Assembly (NCBI GenBank): GCA_964423505.1
Contig: CAYREX010000021.1
Span: forward strand, 1 to 38,636
Origin: CAYREX01 sp964423505
Lineage (GTDB): Bacteria > Fermentibacterota > Fermentibacteria > Fermentibacterales > JCC-6
DNA: 38,636 nucleotides
Reading direction: 5' to 3'
In this document: positions 15,033-24,357 of the stretch, piece by piece
Position numbering within the stretch: the first letter of the stretch is position 1
Layout: each line of letters begins with the position of its first letter
Made by a program: the position numbers and the translations under genes
The notes under the pieces: generated by a model
Database searches by the model: none
What the model was told of the DNA's origin: nothing
Seen by the model: only the letters and a program-made list of their open reading frames with translations

Positions 15033-15073
15033 ACGCCGGTTCCTTGACCGCCGGATACGCTTGAGAGAAGATA

Positions 15074-16999
15074 GTGACTGCCATGAAGCGCTCCAATGCT
15101 GCGACCAGGCTGCTGAGGTACATCCGCCCCTACTGGAGGTGGATGGTGGGGGCCTTCCTGTTCATGCTCCTGTTCGCCTTCACCAGCGGCGCGTCCATAG
15201 GCATGATACTCCCCTTCTTCGACGACGTCCTGGGCAGGGAGGTGAGGCCGGAGGCGCCGACCCTGGGGGAGGCTCTGGAGGAGAACGCGTCCGGGCCGTT
15301 CAGGGAGATGCTCCGCGGGGTGACCTCTCTCCGCCCGGCGGAGGTGGCGGACGCAGGCGGCGACCTCCTCGCCGGGCTGAGGGAGGCGCTCGACCGGGCC
15401 AGGGCCGACCAGGTGCTAGCGGCGGTGATAGTCGTCATGCTGGGGCTGGTACTGGTCAAGAACGTCTCCTCGGTCGTCCAGGTCTTCTTCCTCTCCAGGG
15501 CGGAGCAGTCCATGGTGGCCGACATACGCAGGAGGCTCTACGGACACCTGATAGAGCTGGACCTGGACTTCTACGGGACCTGCCGCACCGGCGACGTCAT
15601 CTCCCGCTTCACCAGCGACATAGGGAAGACCACCGCCGCGGTGGCCGACATGATAATGAACGTGCCCAAGAACGTGCTGCTCTTCCTGGTCTACCTCGGC
15701 CTGGCGATATGGGCCTCCTGGAGGCTGGCCCTGGTGACCCTGCTCGTCTTCCCACCGGCGATGCTGTTCATCTTCCTCCTCGGGAAGAGGCTCCGGCGGA
15801 TAACCCACGGCGCCCAGGAGCGGCTGGCGGACTTCTCCTCGATCATACAGGAGACCCTCTCCGGGATAAGGGTGGTGAAGGCCTTCTCCATGGAGCGTTT
15901 CGAGAGGGGGCGCTTCGACCGGCTGGTGGACGTGCACCGGGACACCCAGGTCAAGCTCAGGAGGACCGGCTCCCTGACCGTACCGGTGACCGAGGTCATG
16001 GGGGCGGTGGCCAGCGGCGCGATAATGTGGTACGGCACCAGCGCCATCATCACCGGGGGTACCCTCACCACCGGGAGGTTCCTCGTCTTCCTCGCCGCGG
16101 TGCTCTCCATGATGGACCCGCTGAAGCAGCTTGGCAGGGCGAACTCCAGGATACAGGGGGGTCTGGCATCGGCGGAGAGGGTCTTCAGCCTCCTGGACAG
16201 GCGCCAGCGGGTGGTCCAGCCGGATGACCCCGTACCCTTCACCGGCCTCGACCGGGAGATACGGTTCGAGCACGTCTGCTTCTCGTACGAGGAGGGCAAG
16301 ATAGTGCTCGAGGACATCGACCTTACCATAGGCAGGGGTGACGTGGTGGCGCTGGTCGGACCGAGCGGCGGCGGGAAGAGCACGCTGGCCGACCTCATCC
16401 CCCGGTTCTACGACCCGGACTCCGGCAGGATAACCGTCGACGGGACGGACCTCAGGAGGATAGACCTGGTCGGCCTGCGCTCCAGCATGGGCGTGGTGAC
16501 CCAGGAGACCATCCTCTTCAACGATACTGTGAGGAACAACATCGCCTACGGCGTTCGGGACATCCCGGTAGAGCGGATAGAGAGCGCCGCCGAAGCCGCC
16601 CACGCCCTGGAGTTCATCAGGGAGATGCCGAGAGGCCTGGACACGGTCATAGGGGAGAGGGGGGTGCGGCTCTCCGGCGGCCAGCGCCAGAGGCTGGCCA
16701 TCGCCCGGGCCATCCTGAAGGACCCGGACATCCTCATCTTCGACGAGGCCACCTCCTCTCTGGACACCGAGTCGGAGCGGCTGGTCCAGGAGGCCATCGA
16801 CAGGCTGCTGGTCGAGGGGAGGACCTCCCTCGTGATAGCCCACCGCCTGAGCACGATAAGGAAGGCGGGCCGAGTCCTGTACATGGAGAGGGGCAGGATT
16901 GTGGAGGAGGGCACCCACGACGAGCTGATGGACCTCGACGGCAGGTACCGGCGGCTCTACGACATGCAGTTCGATGCGCGGCCGGGCGACGGCGCTTAG
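15074..16999 (+). CDS. MsbA-like ABC exporter (lipid/glycolipid flippase type)
   Basis: 641 aa, GTG 15074 or ATG 15083 (three residues shorter). It is a half-transporter: six transmembrane helices in the first ~330 residues, then the ATPase. Walker A is GPSGGGKST near residue 429, the Q-loop is VVTQETILFND, the signature is LSGGQRQR near 533, Walker B is ILIFDEATSSLD near 555, and the H-loop is IAHRLST. It would dimerise in the inner membrane and move a lipid-linked substrate such as lipid A or a glycolipid. Odd: an insert of ~60 residues between helices 1 and 2 (from about residue 50 to 112) enlarges the periplasmic loop. It is the first gene of the plus-strand glycan series. Confidence 0.92.
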   Translation: MTAMKRSNAATRLLRYIRPYWRWMVGAFLFMLLFAFTSGASIGMILPFFDDVLGREVRPEAPTLGEALEENASGPFREMLRGVTSLRPAEVADAGGDLLAGLREALDRARADQVLAAVIVVMLGLVLVKNVSSVVQVFFLSRAEQSMVADIRRRLYGHLIELDLDFYGTCRTGDVISRFTSDIGKTTAAVADMIMNVPKNVLLFLVYLGLAIWASWRLALVTLLVFPPAMLFIFLLGKRLRRITHGAQERLADFSSIIQETLSGIRVVKAFSMERFERGRFDRLVDVHRDTQVKLRRTGSLTVPVTEVMGAVASGAIMWYGTSAIITGGTLTTGRFLVFLAAVLSMMDPLKQLGRANSRIQGGLASAERVFSLLDRRQRVVQPDDPVPFTGLDREIRFEHVCFSYEEGKIVLEDIDLTIGRGDVVALVGPSGGGKSTLADLIPRFYDPDSGRITVDGTDLRRIDLVGLRSSMGVVTQETILFNDTVRNNIAYGVRDIPVERIESAAEAAHALEFIREMPRGLDTVIGERGVRLSGGQRQRLAIARAILKDPDILIFDEATSSLDTESERLVQEAIDRLLVEGRTSLVIAHRLSTIRKAGRVLYMERGRIVEEGTHDELMDLDGRYRRLYDMQFDARPGDGA

Positions 17000-17906
17000 G
17001 CTGCACTCGCTGGGCGACCTGGTGCTGGCGCAGCCTGCCGTGGCGCACCTGCAGTCGGGCGGCGATGCAGCCCTCGTCACCGACCGGCCCCTCGCGCCGG
17101 TGGCCCTGCGCTTCCCAGGCGAGCTGGAGGTCCTGCCGCTGCCCCCGGGGGCGGGGCCCATCGCCCTTCGGGCGCTCATCCGCGAGTCGGGCGGCCGGTC
17201 GGTCTACGACCTGCAGGGGAACCTCACCACGCGACTCGCCACCCTCGGCATGGATGTGGCCGCCAGGTACTCGCCGGACCGGGCTGCCAGGCGCCGCGTC
17301 CTGCGCGGGGGCGGCGGACCGATGCCCCTCAGGTGGAGGGAGCTGGCGGAGCTCGCAGGTGCGGCGGAACCGGCCCCTCCCCGTCTGGAGAGGGAGGGCG
17401 GCCCCCCTCCGGGAGCGCCGGTCGTCGGAATCGTGGTCGGCGGCAGGTGGCGGATGAAGTCCATCCCTCCGGGAGTGGCGGCGGAGTGCGCCAGGCTGCT
17501 GCTGGACTCCGGCTCCCGGGTGGTCGTGATGGGCGGCCCCGCTGACGCGGAGGAGGTGGAGGCGACGTCCGATGCCGTCCACCGGCCCGGCGTGGAGAGA
17601 TGGGCAGGGGGGGAGGGGACAATGCCGCTGGTCCGGAGGCTGGAGCGGCTGAGCGCCCTCGTCTCTCCCGACTCCGGCCCGGCGCACGTCGCCAGGGCGC
17701 TGGGCGTACCGGTGACCGTGGTATTCACCTCAACCTCCCCCGAGCTGGGCTTCTGGGGCCCCGGGACATCCTCGGCCCGGGCGGAGGGAGTGAGCTGCAG
17801 GCCCTGCCACAGGCACGGCGGTGACTCGTGCAGCCGAGGCCGGGAGGACTGCAGGAACCGGCTCGTGCCCCTGCTGATCGTGGAGGAGGTGACCGCGGCA
17901 CTGTGA
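16974..17906 (+). CDS. Glycosyltransferase family 9 (heptosyltransferase-like)
   Basis: 310 aa, overlapping the ABC transporter gene by 26 bases with no separate ribosome site, so coupled translation is likely. The N-terminal loop LRLHSLGDLVLAQPAV and the C-terminal donor site MPLVRRLERLSALVSPDSGP-AHVARALGVP are the two hallmarks of ADP-heptose:LPS heptosyltransferases. The tail has four Cys in C..C......C......C spacing, as often seen in WaaC/WaaF/WaaQ relatives. It would add heptose or another sugar to a core oligosaccharide at the inner face of the inner membrane. Coupling to an MsbA-like exporter supports a lipid-linked glycan. The exact sugar is unknown. Confidence 0.88.
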   Translation: MRGRATALRLHSLGDLVLAQPAVAHLQSGGDAALVTDRPLAPVALRFPGELEVLPLPPGAGPIALRALIRESGGRSVYDLQGNLTTRLATLGMDVAARYSPDRAARRRVLRGGGGPMPLRWRELAELAGAAEPAPPRLEREGGPPPGAPVVGIVVGGRWRMKSIPPGVAAECARLLLDSGSRVVVMGGPADAEEVEATSDAVHRPGVERWAGGEGTMPLVRRLERLSALVSPDSGPAHVARALGVPVTVVFTSTSPELGFWGPGTSSARAEGVSCRPCHRHGGDSCSRGREDCRNRLVPLLIVEEVTAAL

Positions 17907-20467
17907 GCGCCAGGTCGAAGACCCCGATGATGGAGCAGTTCTGCAGGATAAAGGCGGAGCACCCGGACGAGTTGCTGCTCTTCCGAATGGGCGACTTCTA
18001 CGAGACCTTCTACGACGATGCCGAGGTGGTCTCCCGCGTGCTGGGCATAACCCTCACCTCTCGCCAGAAGGGCGGCGGGGGGGAGCGGATACCGCTTGCC
18101 GGCTTTCCCTGGCACGCGCTGGACGGCTACCTCTCCAGGCTCGTCAGGGCGGGGCACAGGGTGGCGGTCTGCGAGCAGACGGAGGACCCCGCCGCCGCCT
18201 CCGGCCTCGTCAGGCGGGAGGTCGTGGAGGTGGTCACCCCGGGCACCCTGGTCAGCGGCTCGGCCCTGGAGGAGCGGAGGAGCATGCTGCTCTGCTCCGC
18301 CTTCACCGACGGGCGGCAGGGCGGCCTGGCCCTATGCGACCTCTCCACCGGGGAGATGGACGCCACCGAGCTGGAGGCGGCTCTGGTGCCGGCTGAGGTT
18401 GCGAGGAGAGGCCCGAGGGAGCTGCTGCTGCCGGAGGGTACCGAGCTGGAGCCGCCGCCCGGCTGCGAGCTGACCGGCCTCGAGCCGTGGAAGTACGACG
18501 CCGACGAGGCCGCCTCGCGGATATCTGGCAGTCTCGGGGTGGACGCCCCGGAGGGGCTGGGTCTCTCCGCCGGCGGCCCGGCGGTCAGGGCTCTGGGCGC
18601 CCTCCTGGCCTACGTCCGGGACACGAAGAGGACCGACCTCTCCCACCTGAGCCTCTGCGGCTCATACAGGCGGGAGGACTACCTTATCGTGGACCGGGGC
18701 AGTGCCAGGGCCCTCGCCCTCGTCGAGGCCAGGCAGGGAGAGGAGGGCTCGGTGCTGGCGGACGTCCTGGACGGCTGCGCCACCCCGGCCGGCTCCCGCG
18801 AGCTGCGGGACTGGCTGATCTCCCCGCCCAGGGACGCCGGTGAGGTCTCCGCCAGGCACGACGCCGTCCAGTGGCTGGTCGAGAGGCCGGAGATCGCCGC
18901 CAGGACCGGAGGGCTGCTCCGGGGCACCACCGACCTGCGCAGGCAGGCGGGGAAGCTGGGCAGCCGCAGGTCGTCCCCCAGGGACCTGAGGGCCCTGGCG
19001 AGCACCCTGGCGGTGCTGCCCGAGCTCTGCCGGATGCTGGAGGGGGCCCCGGGCATCCTCGGCGAGGTCTCCGGGATGGACCGGATGGAGGATCTCCGGG
19101 CGGAGCTGGACGGGGTCATCACCGACGACCCGCCCGCAAGGCTCTCGGACGGCGGCGTGATAAGGCCCGGAGTATCGGAGGAGCTGGACGAGCTGCGCCG
19201 CGTGCGCTCGGGCGGCAGGGAATGGATAGAGTCCCGGGAGGAGCAGGAGCGGGAGGCCACCGGCATCCCCAACCTCACCATCGGATACAACAAGGTCTTC
19301 GGCTACTACATAGAGGTCTCGAAGGGGAAGCTGGACCTCGTCCCGGAGCACTACATAAGGAAGCAGACGCTGGTGGGGGGCGAGCGTTTCATCACCCCGG
19401 AGCTCAAGGAGGTGGAGGCCCGGGTCCTCAGGGCGGGGGAGGAGATGGAGAGGCTGGAGACCGCGCTGTTCGTCTCCCTGCGTGAGCGGATGGCGGAGCA
19501 CTCCGGCAGGGTCAGGGGCGCCGGTGCCCTGGTCGCAGCCCTTGACGTGCTAAGCGGTCTCGCCTCCCTCGCCTCGGAGCGGGGCTACGTGCGCCCGGAG
19601 CTCTCCCCGGTCCCGGAGCTCACCGTGAGGGAGGGCAGGCACCCGGTCCTGGAGAGGGTCCTCCCGCCGGGCGAGTGCGTTCCCAACGACCTCTCCATGG
19701 ACCCCTCCCGCCGGATACTCCTGGTGACCGGCCCGAACATGGCGGGCAAGTCCACATACCTAAGGCAGGCGGCGCTGCTGGTGGTCATGGCCCAGGCCGG
19801 ATCGTTCGTGCCGGCCTCCTCCATGCGCTTCTCGCCGGTGGACAGGATATTCACCAGGATAGGCTCCGCCGACCGCATCACCAGGGGTCAATCAACCTTC
19901 CTTGTTGAGATGGCGGAGGCCGCCTCGCTCCTGAACTCCAGCACGGAGCGGAGCCTGGCCATACTCGACGAGGTGGGGCGTGGAACCAGCACCTACGACG
20001 GCCTCTCCCTCGCATGGGCCATGGTGGAGTACCTGCAGTCGCACCGAACCCACCGCCCGCTGGTCCTCTTCGCCACCCACTACCACGAGCTGACCTCGCT
20101 GCCCTCGCTGCTTCCCGGCCTGGCGAACGTGAACGTCGCCGTGAGGGAGAAGGGTGACGGCGTCGCCTTCCTCTACAGGGTCGAGGAGGGGGCCACCGAC
20201 CGCTCCTACGGAATACACGTGGCATCCATGGCGGGGGTCCCCGGGGCCGTGGTGCGAAGGGCGCGGAGGGTGCTGGCCGACCTCGAGGCAGGCCGGCACC
20301 TGATGCCCGGAGGCGTCTCCGAGGACCAGCTCGCCCTGCCGCTCTCCTCCGCCGGGGCGGAGCAGGGGGAGGACCCCCTGGTCCGGGAGCTGAGGGAGAT
20401 GGATCCGGACGAGATAACCCCGAGGAGGGCTCTGGAGATACTCTACGAGCTGCGGGACAGGCTCTGA
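17903..20467 (+). CDS. mutS: DNA mismatch repair protein MutS
   Basis: 854 aa, close to the usual ~850. GTG 17903 overlaps the previous stop as GTGA, with GGAGGAGG about 13 bases upstream. Domain I starts MEQFCRIKAEHPDELLLFRM and has the mismatch-reading F-Y-E motif in GDFYETF (about residue 32). The clamp region is followed by the ATPase: Walker A GPNMAGKSTY near residue 610, ILDEVGRGTSTYDG (Walker B and signature) and ATHYHELT. The protein binds base mismatches and small loops as a dimer, then recruits MutL. Its position between glycan genes is probably operon hitch-hiking rather than a functional link. All key residues are present. Confidence 0.98.
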   Translation: MSARSKTPMMEQFCRIKAEHPDELLLFRMGDFYETFYDDAEVVSRVLGITLTSRQKGGGGERIPLAGFPWHALDGYLSRLVRAGHRVAVCEQTEDPAAASGLVRREVVEVVTPGTLVSGSALEERRSMLLCSAFTDGRQGGLALCDLSTGEMDATELEAALVPAEVARRGPRELLLPEGTELEPPPGCELTGLEPWKYDADEAASRISGSLGVDAPEGLGLSAGGPAVRALGALLAYVRDTKRTDLSHLSLCGSYRREDYLIVDRGSARALALVEARQGEEGSVLADVLDGCATPAGSRELRDWLISPPRDAGEVSARHDAVQWLVERPEIAARTGGLLRGTTDLRRQAGKLGSRRSSPRDLRALASTLAVLPELCRMLEGAPGILGEVSGMDRMEDLRAELDGVITDDPPARLSDGGVIRPGVSEELDELRRVRSGGREWIESREEQEREATGIPNLTIGYNKVFGYYIEVSKGKLDLVPEHYIRKQTLVGGERFITPELKEVEARVLRAGEEMERLETALFVSLRERMAEHSGRVRGAGALVAALDVLSGLASLASERGYVRPELSPVPELTVREGRHPVLERVLPPGECVPNDLSMDPSRRILLVTGPNMAGKSTYLRQAALLVVMAQAGSFVPASSMRFSPVDRIFTRIGSADRITRGQSTFLVEMAEAASLLNSSTERSLAILDEVGRGTSTYDGLSLAWAMVEYLQSHRTHRPLVLFATHYHELTSLPSLLPGLANVNVAVREKGDGVAFLYRVEEGATDRSYGIHVASMAGVPGAVVRRARRVLADLEAGRHLMPGGVSEDQLALPLSSAGAEQGEDPLVRELREMDPDEITPRRALEILYELRDRL

Positions 20468-20523
20468 GGCCGCTGGTCCCGCCGCGGACCTTGCCGTATC
20501 TTCCCTGACCGGGCGGGTATGCT

Positions 20524-21330
20524 GTGCCCCGCCCGCTCGTGGCGCCTGTTGGGACCATCCTGGAGGTCGACATAGCAGAAGGAACGGCCCCCGGGGCGGA
20601 GGAGGGCCTGAGCGTCTTCTTCCCCGCCTTCAACGAGGAGGAGAACGTCGAGTACATGGTGGAGCGCTCCAGGGAGGTCCTGGAGGAGCTCTGCCCCCGC
20701 TGGGAGATAATCGTGGTGGACGACGGCTCGACCGACCGGACGGCGGAGCTGACCGAGGCCCTCTCCCGGGAAGACCCCAGGGTCAGGCTGGTCTCCCACG
20801 GCAGGAACCTCGGATTCGGCTCGGCGGTCAGGACCGGGATAGAGTCCTCCAGGATGCCCTGGGTCTTCTACACCGACTGCGACGGCCAGTTCGACATGCG
20901 CGACCTGGTCCGGGTCTGGGAGGTCAGGCACCGGGCGGACATAGTCTCGGCCTTCCGAAGAAGGAGGAGGGACCCTCTGATGAGGCTGGCCTACTCCGCG
21001 GCCTACAACGCCCTGGCCTGCGCCCTCTTCCTCAGGGGCTTCAAGGACACCGACTCCTCCTTCAAGCTGTACAGGAGGAGCATCTTCCGGGACGTCAGGC
21101 CCCGCTCCACCTGCGGCGTCGCCGACTTCGAGATACTGCTGCTGGCGAGGCTCGCGGGCTACAGGATACTCCAGCTGCCGGTGCCGCACTACCCCAGGAG
21201 GGCGGGCCGGGTCTCCTTCGAGACGGTCAGGAGCGGCTTCTTCACCTGGGTCAGACCCTCCGCAATCTGGGAGATGCTCCTGCAGCTCCTCCAGCTCAGG
21301 ATGCGGATATGGAGGGGTGACGCAGGTTGA
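20524..21330 (+). CDS. Glycosyltransferase family 2 (dolichol-phosphate-mannose synthase-like)
   Basis: 268 aa if started at GTG 20524. The only good ribosome site in the 5' part is GGAGG at 20562-20566, five bases before an ATA codon at 20572, so translation may start there (252 aa). The GT-A core is clear: LSVFFPAFNEEENVEYMVE, IIVVDDGSTDRTAEL, then the DXD-type YTDCDGQFD. A weakly hydrophobic C-terminal segment follows (LMRLAYSAAYNALACALF...). It resembles polyprenyl-phosphate sugar transferases that make lipid-linked monosaccharides used by GT-C enzymes, which fits the GT-C-like genes downstream. It is separated from mutS by 56 bases holding possible -10 boxes (TATCTT, TATGCT). Confidence 0.85.
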   Translation: MPRPLVAPVGTILEVDIAEGTAPGAEEGLSVFFPAFNEEENVEYMVERSREVLEELCPRWEIIVVDDGSTDRTAELTEALSREDPRVRLVSHGRNLGFGSAVRTGIESSRMPWVFYTDCDGQFDMRDLVRVWEVRHRADIVSAFRRRRRDPLMRLAYSAAYNALACALFLRGFKDTDSSFKLYRRSIFRDVRPRSTCGVADFEILLLARLAGYRILQLPVPHYPRRAGRVSFETVRSGFFTWVRPSAIWEMLLQLLQLRMRIWRGDAG

Positions 21331-22790
21331 GCCCCGGAAGACCGAGGGTGCTGCTGGTCACCCCGGTCCCCCCGATGGAGACCGGGCTGGCCACCTACGC
21401 CCTCCGGGTCCTCGATGGCACCGGCGACCTCTTCGACTGGACTGTGGCCTACCCGGAAGGGGGGGACCCGGGAGGCCTACCGGAGGGCATCGCCTCCCTG
21501 CCTCTTGAAGAGGTGCCCGGGAGGGAGGACCTCCCGGGGGCCAGGCTGTTCCAGCTGGGCAACTCGGTCCACTGCTTCGAGGTGGTCAGGCTGCTCTACC
21601 GCACCGGTGGCAGCGCGCTCTTCCACGAGCTCGTGCTGCACCACATGCTCAGGCACTGCTACCTGGAGCGGGGCATGGAGGAGGAGTACATGCGGGAGCT
21701 CCGCTACTGCTACGGCCCCTCCGCGGGCAGGGTAGCCGAGGAGCTATCGAGGCCGCCCCGGTCCGACCTGGAGTACGACCGGAGGCTCAAGAGGTATCCC
21801 CTCATCGGAAGGGCAGTAGGCTCGTGCTCCTCCGCCGCCTGCCTCAACCGGGCCAGCTACCGGGCCCTGGCCCCCTGCTTCCCCGCCGACCGGCTCACCA
21901 CGGTCGGCCATCCGCTCAGCCCGCTCCCGCCGACGACGGAGTTCGAGGCGCCCTTCTCGCCGGTGGTGGGGATGGTCGGCGGATGGCACCCGTCGAGGAA
22001 CCTCCGCCACGCCGTGGAGGTGGTGAGGGAGCTCCGGGAGACGCTGCCGGGGGCCGGGCTTCTCGTGGCAGGTGGTGGCTGGCCGGACCCGGGTGTCGAC
22101 TGGGCCGTGGTGACCGGCAGGCTTCCGGAGCCCGAGTACCAGGCCGCGATACGTGAGATGGACCTGGTGCTCGACCTGAGGCATCCCTCCTGCGGGGAGA
22201 CTTCCGGCAGCCTGCTCGAGGCAATGAGGGCCGGGGTCCCGTGCGTGGTCACCGCGACCGGCTCCTTCCTTTACATCCCGTCCGGGGCGGTGATGAGGGT
22301 GTCGCCGGAGGGGCTCCCCGGATCGGCGGCAGCCGCAGCCGCCCTGCTCCTCCGGGACCGTGCCCTGGCTTCGGGACTGGGAGCCGGAGGCGCCGAACAT
22401 GCCCGGCGCGAGGGCGGCAGGGAGAGGATGCGCTCCGACTGGGAGCGGCTGGTCTCCATGGCAGCGTCCGGCGCGGAAGGCGCTCCCGCACCCGGCTCGA
22501 GGCCCCGCTCCCTGGCTGCGGCCTGGCACGGCGTCCCGGCCGGGATGGGCAGGGAGCTCGGCGGCAGGGCGGTGACCTGGACCTTCGAGGGCGAGGCGCT
22601 TGTGGAAGGCCCCGCGGACGCCCGGGGCGCCCGGGTTACCATCTCCGGCAGCGGTGAGGTCAACGGCGTTCCGCTACCGGAGCGTCCGGCGGTCATATCG
22701 GTCCGGGGAGGCGAGCTCAGGCTCTCCGGCCGTGGCGCCGTCACCGCCGTCCTCTGGGAGAGGGAGGGGGGTGAGGTGCATGGCGCGTAG
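21327..22790 (+). CDS. Family 4-type glycosyltransferase with extra C-terminal beta domain
   Basis: 487 aa. TTG 21327 overlaps the previous stop, with GGAGG 12 bases upstream. A GT-B fold is suggested by the N-terminal VLLVTPVPPMETGLATYA and the C-terminal half: VGMVGGWHPSRNLRHAVEVV, LLVAGGGWPDPGVDWAVVTG, and the donor-site stretch VLDLRHPSCGETSGSLLEAM. The last has the E.S..LLEAM pattern of GT4 enzymes. Residues about 405-487 form an added beta-rich segment (GRAVTWTFEGEALVEGP, VTISGSGEVNGVPLPE, GAVTAVLW). I do not recognise it; it is not part of usual GT4 enzymes. Donor and acceptor are unknown. Confidence 0.75.
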   Translation: MSPGRPRVLLVTPVPPMETGLATYALRVLDGTGDLFDWTVAYPEGGDPGGLPEGIASLPLEEVPGREDLPGARLFQLGNSVHCFEVVRLLYRTGGSALFHELVLHHMLRHCYLERGMEEEYMRELRYCYGPSAGRVAEELSRPPRSDLEYDRRLKRYPLIGRAVGSCSSAACLNRASYRALAPCFPADRLTTVGHPLSPLPPTTEFEAPFSPVVGMVGGWHPSRNLRHAVEVVRELRETLPGAGLLVAGGGWPDPGVDWAVVTGRLPEPEYQAAIREMDLVLDLRHPSCGETSGSLLEAMRAGVPCVVTATGSFLYIPSGAVMRVSPEGLPGSAAAAAALLLRDRALASGLGAGGAEHARREGGRERMRSDWERLVSMAASGAEGAPAPGSRPRSLAAAWHGVPAGMGRELGGRAVTWTFEGEALVEGPADARGARVTISGSGEVNGVPLPERPAVISVRGGELRLSGRGAVTAVLWEREGGEVHGA

Positions 22791-24357
22791 GCCGGGCCGA
22801 GCCCTTAACCGGGCCCTCCCCGCGGCGGCGATGCTCCTGGTGGTGCTTCCCTACCTGCCCGCGCTGCTCGGGGGCCGGGGCTCCCTGGTGGGGAGTGCCA
22901 TGCCAGGCCCCTCCGTCGCGGGAGACTCCGACGCCTACGACGGCGCCTGGCACTTCTGGTGGACCGCCCTCGCCATGGACAGAGGGGTGGACCCCCGACT
23001 CTGCTACCTGGTCTACCCGCCGGAGGGCGCATCGCTCGCCTGGCAGCACGTCGGGTGGACGGACACGGTCGTCTGGTCCCTTCTGGGGGTCGGGCGCGGC
23101 TCCCCCGCCCTCTCCTACAACCTCTCCCTGGCCGCCGGCTCGGTGCTCACCGCCCTCTTCGGCTGGCTCCTGGCCAGGTCATGGGGGGCCGGCCGGGTCG
23201 GTGCCCTCTTCGTCGCCCTTGCCCTGGCCTGGCTCCCCCAGCGGACGGCCAGGGTGATGCAGCACTACCAGCTTGCCAACTGCTGGGCGCTCGTGGCCGC
23301 CCTGTGGCTTGGGAGGGTCTACATGACCCGGGGAGGGAGGATGCTCCCCGCGGCACTGCTGGCAGCGGTCCTTGCCGCGTCGCTGGAGAGCCCCTTTCAC
23401 GGCCTCTCCGCCGCCGCCGGCCTGGCGGTGACGGCCCTGGCGGTCCGTCCGGGCTGGCACAGGTCGGCCTACGCGGCGGCGGCGCTGGCGGCGGGGGGAG
23501 GGCTGGCGCTGCTCCTGATGCTGACGGCCCCCGGGGAGGCCGGTACCCCCGCGATGCACTGGAGGGAGGCGGTCTACTGGTCGGCGGAGCCGCAGTCGTT
23601 CCTCCTGCCGTCCCCCTTCGGGCCGGCATGGAGCCTTGCCGGCCTCCCGGTGCGAATGTCCTGGATGCCCAACGCCTGGGAGGGGGTGGTCGGCCCCGGG
23701 CTGGTAGTCCTGGCTGCTATGGCGCTGGGAGCGTTGCGGGACAGGAGGTGGCTCCTGCCGGCCGCCGCAGCCTTCCTCGGTCTCCTCTGCCTCGGCCCGG
23801 AGCTCCGTCTGCTCGGAAGGCCTACGGGGGTCCCGCTTCCCTTCAGGCTCCTCGGCTCGCTTCCGCTGCTCGAGGGGATCAGGGCCCCGGCGCGGTTCGC
23901 CCTGCCCGCAGGCATCCTGGCCGTCCTGGCCGCCGGGCTCGCGGTGGGCCGCACCCGCTCCCGCGCGGCGAGGTCCGGGCTTCTGGCCCTCATGGTGCTG
24001 GAGCTGGGGGTCGTCTCGCTGCCCACCGTGCCCTCCGGCGTCCCGGAAGCCTGCAGGGAGCTCGGAGCTGGAAGGACCGTGACGGAGATACCCAGGGACC
24101 CTTCGGTGAGGAGGTACGCCCTCTTCCAGACCGCCTCCGGCTACCGGCGCAGCTACTGCTTCCTCGCCAGGCCTGTCCGGCCGGCACCGGAGCCGCCGGT
24201 CCCGGAGGAGAGGCCCCCGGGTACCCTGGTCTACCACAGGTGGCTCTTCGCGGGATCCGAGAGGGAGGAGCTTGACCGGGAGTGCAGGCACCTCTTCCCC
24301 GGCGCCTCCGACTCGGACACCGTCTGGGTCTCGCTCCCCCCGGGAGCAGGGGGATGA
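22780..24357 (+). CDS. Polytopic membrane protein, GT-C glycosyltransferase-like
   Basis: 525 aa, starting at ATG 22780 (GGAGG upstream), overlapping the previous gene by 11 bases. There are about ten hydrophobic helices from residue 10 to ~440, then a periplasmic-type soluble tail of ~90 residues. The first large loop contains GDSDAYDGAWHFWWTALAM, followed by CYLVYPPEGASL. An acidic first loop (here with D/D/D) plus a 'YPPEG' motif is typical of GT-C or YfhO-like enzymes that use polyprenyl-phosphate sugars on the outer face of the inner membrane. The family assignment rests on topology and motifs. A transport role is possible. Confidence 0.65.
   Translation: MARRPGRALNRALPAAAMLLVVLPYLPALLGGRGSLVGSAMPGPSVAGDSDAYDGAWHFWWTALAMDRGVDPRLCYLVYPPEGASLAWQHVGWTDTVVWSLLGVGRGSPALSYNLSLAAGSVLTALFGWLLARSWGAGRVGALFVALALAWLPQRTARVMQHYQLANCWALVAALWLGRVYMTRGGRMLPAALLAAVLAASLESPFHGLSAAAGLAVTALAVRPGWHRSAYAAAALAAGGGLALLLMLTAPGEAGTPAMHWREAVYWSAEPQSFLLPSPFGPAWSLAGLPVRMSWMPNAWEGVVGPGLVVLAAMALGALRDRRWLLPAAAAFLGLLCLGPELRLLGRPTGVPLPFRLLGSLPLLEGIRAPARFALPAGILAVLAAGLAVGRTRSRAARSGLLALMVLELGVVSLPTVPSGVPEACRELGAGRTVTEIPRDPSVRRYALFQTASGYRRSYCFLARPVRPAPEPPVPEERPPGTLVYHRWLFAGSEREELDRECRHLFPGASDSDTVWVSLPPGAGG

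Noticed and set aside
14374..15123. N-terminal extension of the anti-sigma frame
   Set aside because: It overlaps the ECF sigma gene antisense-free but in a different frame, with no motifs. The ATGA overlap at 14373 and the zinc motif fix the start.
15416..17179. 587-codon minus-strand open frame
   Set aside because: Antisense shadow of the ABC transporter. Long stop-free antisense frames are expected in DNA this GC-rich.
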